Below are positions 46,040-57,002 of a stretch of 64,000 nucleotides of DNA, piece by piece. The stretch spans positions 139,652,626-139,716,625 of the forward strand of contig JALIGW010000003.1 of NCBI GenBank assembly GCA_023053685.1, read 5' to 3'. Position 1 is the stretch's first letter. Each line of letters starts with the position of its first letter. A model generated the notes under the pieces. That model was not told the DNA's origin, made no database searches, and saw only the letters and a program-made list of their open reading frames with translations. The position numbers and the translations under genes are program-made. The stretch is from Diadophis punctatus similis. Lineage: Eukaryota > Chordata > Lepidosauria > Squamata > Dipsadidae.

Positions 46040-47149
46040 CAGGGGTGTCAAACTCAAGGCCCAGGGGCCCATGGGTGTTGTGACCCAGCACCGCAACCCC
46101 CAGAAACACACACACACAACCGTTTGTGATTCAAACAAAAAGGGTCCTTTTGCTAATAAGGTTTCTTAGCAAAAGCTCAGGGGTTTTAAAAGTCCATAAA
46201 CAACACAAAAGTAAAGACTCGAGGAATAATGTTCTTTTGGTTACTTGAAGGTTAAATATCAAATGGTCAAATGTTCAAAACAATACTCAGTAATTCTCCT
46301 CTTATCTGACAAGTTGGCTGGCTTCCCGGAATAAGCCTTTCAGAAGCTGCTGTCTCCGAATACAGGATTTCCGAACAAATGCAGAGGTAAGACTATGGTT
46401 GTGCTGCAATCATTGACTCGTTGTTCTCAGCATTGAGTGCTGATTGCGCCGGCCTAATATAGGCACTGAAGGGCGTGGCCCAATTAGCCCTCACTGCTAC
46501 CTCCGAGTAGACCTATGCTTACTCAGCCAGTCCTGTCTTCTGGCTGCTCTGCGAGCTCTGGCATCCAGCAGGGGTTCTTCATCTCCTGATGATTCACTCT
46601 GCTGTGCAGGTGCAGAAGGTCCTGGGGGATCGTCCTGCTCTGGCACCGAGTCCTCATCACCAGCCGTCTCTGGTGCCAGGCACATGGGCTGGTACTGCTG
46701 CACCATGAGCGGCTCCACGTCCTCCGGATCCTCCATCCTCGGCGCCGAACGCGGCCAAGGCACAACAATGGGGTGCTTAGATCTGACCCATGGTACTGCC
46801 TTGGAAATAATGAAGGACTGGCCCATGGTGCTTCTGCCAGCGAAAAAAGACTCCCAAGCTCCATTTTCAGCTGCCACAGCCTCCTGCAACCGTCTGCCAG
46901 TGAAAACAGAGCTCAGGAGGGCCACATGTGAGCTCCATTTTCACTGGCAGAGGGTTGCAGGAGGCCGTGGCAACCGAAAACAGAGCTTGGAAACCCGTTT
47001 TCGCTGGCAGAGCACTCGGGCCCCCACAGGAGCCCCCAAAATGAGTGACGTCAAGCTGATCACGTCCACTCTGGCCATGCCCATCCCGTCCTCCGAGGTC
47101 AAACACAACTCTGATATGGCCCTCAATGAAATTGAGTTTGACACCCCTG
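46040..47149. mobile_element. hAT MITE, CAGGGGTGTCAAACTC family, split by an LTR
   Basis: The perfect duplication TTCTAGAT (46032-46039, 47150-47157) brackets CAGGGGTGTCAAACTCAAGG ... TTGAGTTTGACACCCCTG. Without the LTR (46076-46767) and one ATGGG it is about 413 bp. The core has repeated CTGCCAGTGAAAACAGAGC/GCTCCATTTTCACTGGCAG inverted motifs and TGACGTCA-like AGTGACGTCAAG. Confidence 0.92.
46076..46767 (-). mobile_element. Solo LTR nested in a hAT MITE
   Basis: TGTTGTGACCCAGC ... AAGGCACAACA (TG...CA, inverted ends) is flanked by ATGGG at 46071-46075 and 46768-46772. On the minus strand an acidic frame begins MEDPEDVEPL and carries DARARRAARRQDWLSK, comparable to the frame in the 360-1084 LTR, so minus orientation is likely. 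A TATA-like CCTATATTAGG lies near 46452-46462. The frame may be a conserved piece of U3 rather than a protein. Confidence 0.85.
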
Positions 47150-47157
47150 TTCTAGAT

Positions 47158-48095
47158 GTTTGAAGATACCTCACTTTTAAGCCCATCAAGTGATGATTTA
47201 ACCATTTTACAATATTGCGTTTATAAAGAAGACTAATGAAACTAAGGCAGCGCTAGATCGGGGCAGTTAAATCAGTCTGTGTTCCTTCTTCGGTTTTCTT
47301 TCTCTCCCCCCCCCCTTTTTTCTCACCATTCAAAGTTGGTTTGGTCAGTTTGGATTTTAGTTGGTTTTCCAGCCCAAATATCTGAAACCTCCTCAGTATG
47401 CATATGGCGACCCTGCAATGAATAAAGAGGTCAAAAGCCTTCTAGGATGTCCATATTGCCCATGCTTCCAGCTTAAGATATTTAAAGGCACTCATTAAAT
47501 GCTTATAAAGATGTAACAGATGCCCAAGTCCACCTTGAGATGCCCCTGCTCTCTCTGCCTCCTTGAAATATTCATCATGCTTCTGTATAGCAAAATCCTC
47601 ACCTTGTAGATAAGGGGGCAGGGAGGAGGGGGAAGGCCTTCATTTATTAATTTTCACAGCTAGGATAGCGACGGTGCATTTCCCTTCTGCCAAGTACGCC
47701 TGCTCAGGACATCGAGTCATTTCGGCACTCTCCTAGATCGGAATGTTGCCCTCGACACTCTTATCTGATACTTAGACATAGTCTCTTGGCTGCCTACTTA
47801 CTGCCCATCTGGTTGGATGGCATGGTGCCAGCTTACAAGGTAGCTTGCCAGCTTTGCTTGAATAAATAAGCTGAGATACAGATTTATTCCTAGACAAAGT
47901 GATGGGGATATCTTTTCCCATGAGAAAAATTTCTGCCAGGGAGAGATGACTTGTACTAGAAGAACTATTTCCAGGGCATCCTAAAATACATCCTCTGGAA
48001 CTGAGCAGCACACAGATGTGCATAATATGCATAGACACTCATCCACAAATTAATTGCGTTCATTAATGCAGTGATTACATTTAATGGAATTAAAT
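47158..48095. other. Unique-looking DNA
   Basis: Short poly-C tract near 47308. No gene or repeat family recognised. Confidence 0.4.
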
Positions 48096-48161
48096 GCTGG
48101 CTGGGGAATTCTGGGAGTTGAAGTCCACAAGTCTTAAAGTTGCTAGGGTTGAAGACTCCTG
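48096..48161. mobile_element. Half of a palindromic hAT MITE
   Basis: GGGGAATTCTGGGAGTTGAAG, GTCCACAAGTCTTAAAG and the end GAAGACTCCTG match the right half of 20689. The left half is missing. Confidence 0.65.
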
Positions 48162-48193
48162 GATTAATTCATTGGTTAGACTTATATCTTAAC

Positions 48194-49068
48194 TGTCATG
48201 CCCCTGTCGGAGTCTCTCTGAGATGGAAGAGGAACAGCTGACAGAGAGCGGGAGAGTGGCTCCATTGGCTGTGGAGGAAACTGGGGAAGAGCAAAGTCAG
48301 GCTGGGCAGAGCAGGGGAAAGGTGGAACAAGGGAGAGGGGGTTCTGATGAAGACCAAGGCCCACCCTCTCCTCATCCTAGGGCACGCAAGGAAGAACAAA
48401 GAAGAGAGCAATGTGGGTTGCATGGCTTACGAGGGAGGAAAGGGCCCTGATTCCCTTCACAAGGCACACCTGGGGATGGCAGGGGTGAAATGCTACCGAT
48501 TCAGCCCGGTTTGGGCATACCGATAGTGGCGGCCGCCGGTGGTTCAGAGAACCGGTAGCAGCGGCAGCGCGAGGCTCTGCCCACCTGCCCGGATGCCGCC
48601 ATTTTCTTTTTTTAACCCTCTGCGCATGTGCAAAGTCTTCTGCGCATGCGCAGAGTGTGAAAAAGTGCGTGCTTCTGAACCTGTAGGGAAGGTAAGTAGA
48701 TTTCACCGCTGGGGGATGGAGTTTAAAAGGAGAAGCAAATGGGAGGGGTGGTTGTCGGGAACAAACACTGAGTTCATGTTCGTGTTCACTGCTTTATCTG
48801 AGTTCCTGGCTTCCTCCCAACTGGTTTGATTTATTGCCGTGCTACTTTAATTCTGGAACTCCTTATCTTGCTTGCCCTGCCAGATTAATTACCTTATCTT
48901 GCCTTGTTGGATTTATTGTTGGAAGTTTTTCAGCTTACAGGTTTGTGGGAGAGTTTTTCTTCAGACTGAAGAGTAAAAGGGACGTTGGGGGCAAGTTTGG
49001 AGCTAATGAAGGGACTACTACTTATTCTCTGGCTGTGTTGCCTTTGTGCCGCGCCCCAGGTCATCACA
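48194..49068 (+). mobile_element. Probable solo LTR, split by a MITE
   Basis: Inverted ends TGTCATGCCCC and GGTCATCACA suggest TG...CA. It carries an acidic Gln/Glu-rich frame (48223-48450) of the same style as the other two LTRs, and GAGTTTAAAAGGAG as a possible TATA region near 48720. No 5-bp duplication could be found, so the ends are uncertain. The MITE 48480-48711 lies inside it. Confidence 0.5.
48480..48711 (+). mobile_element. GC-rich hAT MITE, GGTGAAATGC group, nested in an LTR
   Basis: The perfect duplication GGGGATGG (48472-48479, 48712-48719) brackets CAGGGGTGAAATGCTACCG ... TAGATTTCACCGCTG. It has a YY1-like GCCGCCATTTTC near 48594 and the exact NRF1 consensus TGCGCATGCGCA at 48641-48652, plus TGCGCATGTGCA at 48621. 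Confidence 0.9.
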
Positions 49069-49462
49069 CTATATTTCCTCCAGGAGCTCAGCTTAGGAAG
49101 AATAACTAGATCAAAGTCACCCAGTGAACATCCATGGCTGAGGACCAACTGATCCTCTCGCTTAGGTATACCTTTTGGTTTGCAAGCAACCAGGTATATT
49201 TTCACATCAAATACTAGTACCATGTATCATATGGCTTACATTCATGTATTTCCATATGACATTTTCTATAGTTAACCATCTTATTGACTGTGGCACTGAT
49301 GATGTCACTTTACCATATAATGAAATGTCTGCAAGCAAACAATCAAACTCAGAAAGCACCAAGAAGTTCACAGTTCAACCTGAGTTACAGATATTACCTT
49401 CTATTGGAACCTATTGACTATTGTTCATGGAAGTAGATTGACATTCACCTATAATTTCTCCG

Positions 49463-49875
49463 TACAGTAGTGGTTAACTTCTGGCCGTGCTGTGATTAAA
49501 TACGGTATTGCAGGCAAACTCTGCCCACAGCATGGAGTTTTATCCTTATGGGGCTCAGGGTTGACTCAGCCTTCCATCAGCGGCCGGTTGCTCCTTGTTC
49601 GGACCAGTTCTTAAAACCGGTAACGCTGGCGGTGGGAGGCTCCGCCCACCCTCCAAGACGCTTCTGCGCATGCGCAGAAGTGTCACGCACAAGCGTGCAC
49701 ACGAACCAGTAGCAAAATCATTTAGAACCCACCACTGCCTTCCATCCTTCTGAGGTCAGTAAAATGAGGGTCCAGATTGTTGGGGGCAATATGCAAATAA
49801 TTCTGACCTTGTAAACTGCCCAGAAAGTGCTGTAAAGCATTATGGGACTGTGTATAAGTCTAAATTCTATTGCTT
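49463..49875 (+). mobile_element. Sauria-type SINE split by a MITE
   Basis: The head and body run from 49463 to GACTCAGCCTTCCAT (49577). The body resumes at 49738 with CCTTCCATCCTTCTGAGG and runs to the tail ATAAGTCTAAATTCTATTGC. Diverged relative to the 42053 copy. Confidence 0.82.
49578..49737 (+). mobile_element. GC-rich hAT MITE (160 bp) nested in a SINE
   Basis: The perfect duplication CCTTCCAT (49570-49577, 49738-49745) is part of the SINE itself, which proves the order of events. Ends CAGCGGCCGGTTGC ... GAACCCACCACTG. The exact NRF1 consensus TGCGCATGCGCA is at 49665-49676. Confidence 0.92.
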
Positions 49876-50107
49876 TTGCTAAATGGAGGGCTGGCACAAA
49901 TCTGAAGTGCATTAAGCGTTCTCCCTAGTCCTGATCAAGCTGTCTGTCTACATTAAGCACATGGAAGAATTTAAAATGTAAAGGTTTTTTTTTAATGTAA
50001 GAGACCTCATTTATGAAGAGAAAAGTCGATCAAGAAAAGCAAAGGTGTATTAAGATTCACAAAAATATAATAATTTTAAAAGATTTTTAAAAAGAAGGTC
50101 TAGGAGA

Positions 50108-50327
50108 TGACCCAGCTGAGCTTGAGGGCGGTGTCAAACACATCATTAGTCTAGAATCCCTAGGCCCCCATAACAGACCTAAGTCCAGCCCTTGAAGTCC
50201 CTTGGCTCTTATCTGGTGCCAACTTGCCTTGATTGTTAGTAGAACAGATTCTTGTGTACAGGTTGCATGGAATAAACTCATAGTGCTTTTGAACTCTATC
50301 TTGGCTCCTGATTTCCTGCGCCTGACA
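50108..50327 (+). mobile_element. Possible LTR, 220 bp
   Basis: TGACCCAGCTGAGC ... GCGCCTGACA with AATAAA at about 50271. Flanks GGAGA and GGAGG agree at 4/5. What follows (GGAGGCCAGGAGAGGACAAG) could be leader sequence, so it may be the 5' LTR of a lost provirus. Weak call. Confidence 0.35.
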
Positions 50328-50674
50328 GGAGGCCAGGAGAGGACAAGAGAACCATGAACTGGATGCGGCCTATAGGTTCCCATAAACTAAACAAAGCTGA
50401 TATTGTGAAAAAGAGAAGAGGGTCTCCCAATCAGATAAGCCACATGGAGACAGGGGAAGTCCTGGGAGGAATCATAGCTGAGCTCAAAGCAGCCATTGCT
50501 TGTCCAAACCAAGATCTAGCATCTACAATGCTCTGACCACCATTTTCCTTAAAGGCACCCTCAGGGCCCCATACCTGCCAGAATTTTGATTTCCTGAGTC
50601 AATGTTGTGGAAATGAACGTGACCTCTTTTTACAGCACCCCCAATATAGCTGTTTTCATTTGAATTACTGCCAC

Positions 50675-50952
50675 TGTTGTGTTCTGACTGACCTATAACT
50701 GAACCATAAACTTGTTTTGACTAGACGACCTCTGACTGAACTGTTGTTGTTATGTTTATAATTGAACTCTACCTGAACTGTTGTTGCCACCCTGGTCATG
50801 TGTTTGAATGCTCATACACTATTGGTTGTTGTGTCTGACAGCTCCCTATAAAAGGGCTATCTGTCAGACTGCAAGCTGCTGGTTGCTTGAGTGAGCTAAT
50901 AAAAGAGCTGTCCTGAAGTCTGTCTCCTGCGATCTTTGACCACAATTTAACA
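50675..50952 (+). mobile_element. Solo LTR, compact, with TATA and poly(A) signals
   Basis: TGTTGTGTTCTGACTG ... CACAATTTAACA is flanked by GCCAC at 50670-50674 and 50953-50957. A TATA box TATAAAAG is at 50847-50854 and a poly(A) signal AATAAA at 50898-50903, about 50 bp apart, which is a normal U3-R layout. Its 278 bp and lack of an internal region make it a solo LTR. Confidence 0.85.
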
Positions 50953-51124
50953 GCCACCATGCCAGGATTTGATTTGGAAACGTTTAGGTATTTTGATCCT
51001 TTAAGAAGACCATGAATGGAACCGGCCATTTTGTTTTTAAACCACAGGAGGGGGTCTCCGATTGCTGGCACAACTAGAGGAATTGATATTTTCTCAGTGC
51101 TTGGATATCACTAAAGGACTGATA

Positions 51125-51126
<2 letters not shown>

Positions 51127-51191
<65 letters not shown>
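51127..51191. repeat. (GT)n microsatellite
   Basis: About 32 uninterrupted GT units. Confidence 0.97.
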
Positions 51192-51192
<1 letters not shown>

Positions 51193-51195
<3 letters not shown>

Positions 51196-51824
51196 CGGCT
51201 GTATAGGTTGGGGCTTTTTATGAATGATACTCTATAAAGTATCAGAGAGAGAGAGAGAAAAAAAGCCTGACGTACATTGCATAGCAATTGAGGGCTAATG
51301 AAGATCCAGGTATTAAATCAATTAAGAAGTATCAAAAGCTACCTAATCATCAAGGAACAAAATTGGCACCACAATATGTAGTGAGTATGGGAAAGCCTAA
51401 TTTACTAAACATACCCTGCAGTCACATAATTGCATGTAATTTTACCAGCATAATTAACTAATTTAATTACCACTTCTCAAGTGCATCAATTATTGACATT
51501 ACAGAGTTTTCAGACAGCAGAATTACTGTGTGATACATTCAGAGAATGCAAAATGTTCCCTGTGCTACTTCTCTAGGCAGAGGCAACAACTGGGGGGGGG
51601 GGGGGGAAGCAGCATGCCTTTCATCTTTTCCTACCCTCCCCAAAATCCCACCGAAAAAAAGCGTGGCTGGATCGGAATCAAGGGAAGCCACAGTCTATTT
51701 TGTGTCGGGCACTGGGGTGGGGTGGGACTCCCCATTTGTAGAGACTGGTGGGTGGGATGTTTAGCGTTACAAGCCTATGTGTTATGTGGTTAGGTTACAT
51801 TGCATTGCATCACATTACATTGGT
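51193..51824. other. Unique-looking DNA with a poly-G tract
   Basis: A run of about 15 G lies at 51592-51606. No gene is supported. Confidence 0.4.
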
Positions 51825-52090
51825 TGTTTGATGTAGTGGTTAAAGTTGTTCTGCGTTAGGCGCAGAAGTCAACGGGATGACTGTGGGCCAGTTATTCTCT
51901 CTAAACTAGAGGTCGCCAAACTTGGCAATTTTAAGTCTTGTGGACTTCAACTCCCAGAATTCCTCAGCCAGCCCTTGCTGACTGGGGAATTCTGGGAGTT
52001 GAAGTCCACAAGTCTTGGAGACCCCTGCTCTAAACCCTCAGAAGAAGGCAATGGCAAACCACTTCCAGAAAAGGTGTCAAGTTACAAGGA
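51825..52090 (+). mobile_element. tRNA-derived SINE split by a palindromic MITE
   Basis: The head GATGTAGTGGTTAAAG and ACTGTGGGCCAGTTATTCTC are followed, after the MITE, by AGGCAATGGCAAACCACTTC. The same SINE occurs in reverse at 57412. Family name uncertain. Confidence 0.65.
51907..52027. mobile_element. Palindromic hAT MITE nested in a SINE
   Basis: The perfect duplication CTCTAAAC (51899-51906, 52028-52035) brackets a 121-bp hairpin: AACTCCCAGAATTCCTCAGC against GGGGAATTCTGGGAGTTGAAG. The first base has changed from C to T. Confidence 0.9.
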
Positions 52091-52519
52091 ATCAAGAGTA
52101 ACACTTCTCCTCCCCCTCCCAACCGATATTAACGAAGACAATTTGGATATTTGATCATAGTCTTTGTGTTTCTAGATATTCAAAACACTATGAAATCTAT
52201 ATGATGAGAAGCTGCCATGTGGATATTTGCAAAGATAAAATGGCAAAGCTCATTGAGCCTTCAAGAAAAATACAGGTTATAGAAAATTAATTTCTTATTC
52301 AGTCAATGCTACAGGATCATTCCCATTGCAGATTTGAACACTGTTTTGCACGTAGGAACAAATCATTTCATAGAAAGAATTGGTGCCAGTCTTCTCCAGC
52401 CTCACATTCTTTAGATGTGCTGGAACGAACTACATTTCTCAGCATTCCCAACCATTGTGACCTTGTGCACCAAATCTGGGAAAGATTTTTATAGCCGAAT
52501 CCAATCAATTGCACCGTAT

Positions 52520-53349
52520 TTAATAAGACTTCTGGGACCCTCCTCCCCTCCTTCTCCTCTCATGCTGGGTCCAAAGACCCTCCTTAAGCAAGAATCTGCC
52601 TGCCCTCCGCGGCTTCTCGCTTCCGGAAGGAAGGTTCTTGCGGCTCTGTGGCTTCCAGAAGGAGAGTCTCCACATACATGTGCACTCTCCTGGCCCTGCA
52701 ACAGCCAGCCAGGGAATTGCAAGAGGGGGAGGAGGTCACCCAAAGGAAAGAAGGAGAGGAGGAGGAGGGGGAGGAGCGTCCCTGGAGCCTTAGTGCAGGA
52801 GCGAAGTACCTGCCTTCACGCCACATTTATGTGTAAGACAGCCTTCGCTTCCTGCCGCTTCGGACTGGAGCTTATGCCCTCCCTGCTCAGCCGAAGAACT
52901 GTGGGGGAGGGGTGGACACGGCAAGACAATAGCTGGATCCTTAGGGCAGGAGAGAAGCCGCGTCCAAAGACCCTTCTTAAGCGAGAAGCCGCCCGTCCTC
53001 CGTGGCCTCTCGCTTCTAGAAGGAAGGTTCTCCGCGGCTTCCAGAAGGAGGGTCTCCCCACGCATGCACACCATCCTGACCCTGCAACAGCCAGCCAGGG
53101 AATTGCGAGAGGGGGAGGAGGGTTGCCCGAAGGAAAGCCTGCGACGGGGGTGGCGATTGTTCCTCAACCAGCACCTCAACCAATGCTGGAGAATGAGCCC
53201 TGGCCGCTTCTCCATTCCCGCTGTCACCCTTATCTTCTCAGGCCAGATGAGGGAAGGGAGGGCAGGCCAACCAGTGATGGGACAGGGAGCCACAGCAGGG
53301 CCCCCAAAGAGCCGCATGCGGCTCTGGAGCCACAGGTTGCTGACCCCTG
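52520..53349 (+). mobile_element. hAT-like element remnant with a ~400-bp tandem duplication
   Basis: The right end CAGGTTGCTGACCCCTG with GCCGCATGCGGC upstream is a hAT terminus. No left terminus is found. The interior holds two copies of a GC-rich block (52572-52745 and about 52970-53140), offset by about 398 bp. Both contain CCTGCAACAGCCAGCCAGGG and AATTGC(A/G)AGAGGGGGAGGAG. A 357-codon open frame crosses it, but it looks compositional. Confidence 0.55.
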
Positions 53350-53416
53350 GACTAGAGTGACCAACCAGATACCTCTTGTATTAAATCAGCTACCTGATGC
53401 TGGTAGACATGGGATT

Positions 53417-53640
53417 ATTTATTTTTATTTATTTATTTATTTGTCAAACATGTATAGGATAGTAGTAGTTTGTATAAACATAAGTTAAAAAGTAACGATA
53501 AAAGAGGACAATAGGACAGTAGGACAGGGATGGTAGGCACAGTGGTGCGCTTATGCACGCCCCTTATAGACCTCTTAGAAACAGGGATAGGTCAACTGTA
53601 GACAGTCTAAGGTTAAAGTTTTTGGGGTTTGGCCCAAAAT
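53417..53640 (-). mobile_element. CR1/L2-group LINE 3' end (minus)
   Basis: An ATTT tail, TTTGTCAAACATGTATAGG, then GGTGCGCTTATGCACGCCCC and GACCTCTTAGAAACAGGG: the reverse of the 34460 element's 3' UTR. Confidence 0.75.
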
Positions 53641-54121
53641 AGGTTTTAATGAATGCCATTCACAAAAATTATCCTGCAATTTCTCTCCATCTGATGAAAA
53701 AGAACATTCCTCTTAAAATTATTTTCCAAGGAAAAAAGATGTCAGAGCAGTTTTCATGAATAGAGGATGAAATAACCATGGAGGTTTCTTTTTTATTTAT
53801 TTATATAATCATCTCTCCCGCTATCAGCAGCTTCTCTTTGCTTCCCACCCTTCAGATCCCAAAGGAAGACATTGCAAAACCATCAGGTTTATCAGACCAG
53901 AAACTGTGGAAGAGCTTAAAGAAAGTTGTCCAACTGAAAACTCCACCACAATCAGGTATGCTATCTCCCACCTCCAACAATACAGCCATCTACCAACACC
54001 AAGAGCAATTTGAAAGGAATTCTTCAGCACCCCGAGAATAAGATAGGAAACAGAACTTGTTTCATAGAAGAGGAAAGGTTCTGAAAAATTGCAACCCAGC
54101 CCAGCAGGACCCAGAAAAAAA
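53641..54121. other. Unique-looking DNA
   Basis: No supported feature. Confidence 0.35.
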
Positions 54122-54133
54122 GTGTGTGTGTGT

Positions 54134-54201
<68 letters not shown>

Positions 54202-54208
54202 GAGAGAA
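54122..54208. repeat. (GT)n(GA)n microsatellite
   Basis: GT units with one GTAT interruption, then about 20 GA units. Confidence 0.96.
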
Positions 54209-55250
54209 AGACCTAATTAGTTTTCATATTTAAACAGTTTACCTAAAAAAACTTGTAAATGAACCAAACAACCGAACAAATCCTTGTTCAGCAATTCCCA
54301 AGAGCAGTTCACTTTTTTCTCCTATTGTTCTCAACCGGAGAAATCAGCTGAAGTTAATCCTAGTGAAGAAGTGTAAAGAAATGAAGGAAAGCTGGATTTC
54401 TCTAGGGAGACCCAACCATTTTTGTAAATAAGATGCCATCCGATGTAATTGCATAGGGACTAAGAACCTGCGGAAGTCTGAAATTCAAAACTACTTGAAG
54501 ATATTTTTCTGCTTCTTTTCCCCAATGGTATTACACTTTTGGTGTGGAAAGAAAGCACCAAGGAGGATATGTTAGAAACTTATATATTTTATTTGAATTA
54601 ATACAACTTCATTAACATGATTTTAAAAGGCCAGAAAATATAAAAGCAATAAATAAGTGTACCGGAATTCAATAACAGGTCATTGTTTTGAAACAATAGT
54701 TGATGCTATGATTCAACATTGTCCAATATCAGCTTAGATATTTGTTTTATTTTTTATAAAGAACAGGATACAAATGGAAATACAAATATTTCTCCACTTA
54801 TTTTTACATGTCTGAAAAGTCTGAACACCAGCTAGTTATTAGTGATTCATTCTTTATTCACAAGTGTTTATTTTTAGCATAACCACATATACCTCCAAGT
54901 TCTTGTTTTTCCTCTTCAATAGGTATATAAAACAATGTGGTTGCCTATCCAAGGCATTCACTCCATGTTGTGCAAAATGCAACACTAAGTACAGATATAG
55001 ACATAATATTAACAGCTGTGGCCAAAACTGAAGCCGATCAGGAACTGACTGACAGGATCAAAACTAGAAGCCATGATATAATGTCCAGTTGGAAACGCTA
55101 TGAAGATCTTGCATTTAGATATTGGTTTGCAGTTGGGAACTCTGAAATAAGACACTAATTGTTATTGGATATTCTAGGATTTTAATATGGATTTTTAAAG
55201 AAGCATTTGTAAGTGTGGTTGTTCAAACTTTCAGGTCTGGATATTTATAT
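54209..55250. other. Unique-looking AT-rich DNA
   Basis: A 73-codon frame at 54937-55158 (with KTEADQELTDRIKTRSHDI) looks more protein-like than most but matches nothing I recognise and lacks clear splice sites. Confidence 0.35.
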
Positions 55251-55252
55251 TA

Positions 55253-55560
55253 TTTATTTATTTAATTTATTTATTTATTTTTGTCAAGTACGTATTGTTT
55301 ATATACATAAGATGGGTACTGATAAGAGGGAGCATTAGGACAGGCACGCTGGTGCGCTTATGCACGCCCCTTACTGACCTCTTAGGAATCGGGTGAGGTC
55401 AACAGTGGACAGTCTAAGGGTAAAGTTTTGGTGACGAAACCACAATGTCAGCTAGTGAGTTCCAGGCATTAACCACTCTGTTGCTAAAGTCGTATTTTCT
55501 ACAGTCAAGTTTGGAGCGGTTCGCTTTGAGTTTGTATCTGTTGTGTGCTTGTGTATTGTT
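55253..55560 (-). mobile_element. CR1/L2-group LINE 3' end (minus), with pol tail
   Basis: Beyond the TTGTCAAGTACGTATTG and GCACGCCCCTTACTGACC UTR, the minus strand encodes HNRYKLKANRSKLDCRKYDF and NRVVNAWNSL, the terminal block of the pol protein also seen at about 34760-34860. Confidence 0.78.
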
Positions 55561-55931
55561 ATCACAATAGCAACTTGAGTGTCAAAGACTCAACTCATAA
55601 ACAGTCTTCTCTTATTGCCACTGGCTATAATTTCTATGTTGGATTATTCACCCACTCTTCCTATTTCATAACTCACCTTGCTTATTTCAGTTCCAAGAAA
55701 GATGCAAGGCAGATAGATTAGATTTATTTAAACCAATTATCAATTACTCCTCTGACTGAGTGGTGTAGAACTAACTAAAGATGAATTGTGGAGCTCAAGA
55801 GGAACAGTAACTCTGGGTAATACTGGCCGAACTGGCAAATAGTTTCAAGATCCAGTTTTGGTACACAGAGGGTTACTTAACAGATTCAATCAGGAGGAAA
55901 ATTCCTCACTTGATAATGAACAGCTGAAAGG
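55561..55931. other. Unique-looking DNA
   Basis: No supported feature. Confidence 0.35.
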
Positions 55932-55939
55932 GGCAGTTG

Positions 55940-56197
55940 CAGGGGTGAAATGCTACCGGTTCGGCCTGGTTCGGGCGTACCGGTAGCGGTGGCCGCCGGT
56001 GATTCAGAGAACCAGTAGCGGCGACAGCGTGAGGCTCCGCCCACCCGCCCGGACATCATCATTTTCTTGTGTTTAACCCTCTGTGTATCTGCAAAGCCTT
56101 CTACGCATGCGCAGAGGGTGAAAAAGCATGTGCGATGGTGGCGCGCACGTGTGCGCTCTTCCGAACCGGTAGGGAAGGTAAGTAGATTTCACCGTTG
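55940..56197 (+). mobile_element. GC-rich hAT MITE, GGTGAAATGC group
   Basis: Flanks GGCAGTTG (55932-55939) and GGCAATTG (56198-56205) match 7/8. CAGGGGTGAAATGCTACCGG ... TAGATTTCACCGTTG. The NRF1-like site is one base off consensus (ACGCATGCGCA near 56103). Sister of 48480. Confidence 0.87.
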
Positions 56198-56205
56198 GGC
56201 AATTG

Positions 56206-56994
56206 CCCCAGTATTTCTCCAGGGCAAAGTACAGAGACCTGTGCTTTCTTTCAGCTCAAGCCTTAGAGTTGTAATCAAATAATGGTGGATACGGGAAATG
56301 GATATATTAGGGGTATCTTTTATAGAATCTACTGATATGCCTACTACCATACAATAGATTAGTTGGTAGTAACAGATTTAAACCTGATAAGGTGAGGAAA
56401 AAGGAGCAGCACCATTTCAGGATTGGAATATCATCCACTGTGAAGGTTTACGCCAACTTCATAATCACCAATGTCAGTGATTATTTTTTTTAATGGTAAC
56501 TTGGATTTAGAAGTCTTGATTCTGCTGCTGCATTAATTCCTACAAAGGAATGGCAAGGAATTACTGTTGCTGGGCAGAACAGAGTAGCTCTGAACGCTCA
56601 TCCAGGGACAGTGATGTAATTAGGGATAATAATAGAAACAAGAATAAAAATCAAAATAACGTCAATGACACCAGCCCACAAGGTCTAATGACAGAAATAT
56701 AGGAAGTGAATCCAGCTACCTTCTTAGATCATAAAAATATATTTGTCATTTAAAACTAGATTTACCAAATTAAAATTAGACTCGAAGGTCTCCCAGGATT
56801 TACTCATTGTGACAGGAGTGTGGCAAAAAAACATCAACAACCCTAAATGTGCCTCTTCATTCTTCTCAAATGACAGGGAACATAGAGAGATCATAACCTT
56901 GATCCTTTCTGAGCCCTCAGCCCAAAAATGAAGATAAAGCAGTATTATTTAAATAGGAATAATGCTAGAATTCATACCTCAAAGTTCCGGATTA
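56206..56994. other. Unique-looking AT-rich DNA
   Basis: No supported feature. Confidence 0.4.
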
Positions 56995-57002
56995 TCACAT
57001 AT

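Noticed and set aside
46444..47163. 239-codon plus-strand frame as a gene
   Set aside because: It runs across the border between a solo LTR and a hAT MITE, so it cannot be an ancestral gene.
52415..53488. 357-codon open frame as a host gene
   Set aside because: It crosses a tandem GC-rich repeat and a hAT terminus and continues into a LINE tail; no domain is recognisable.
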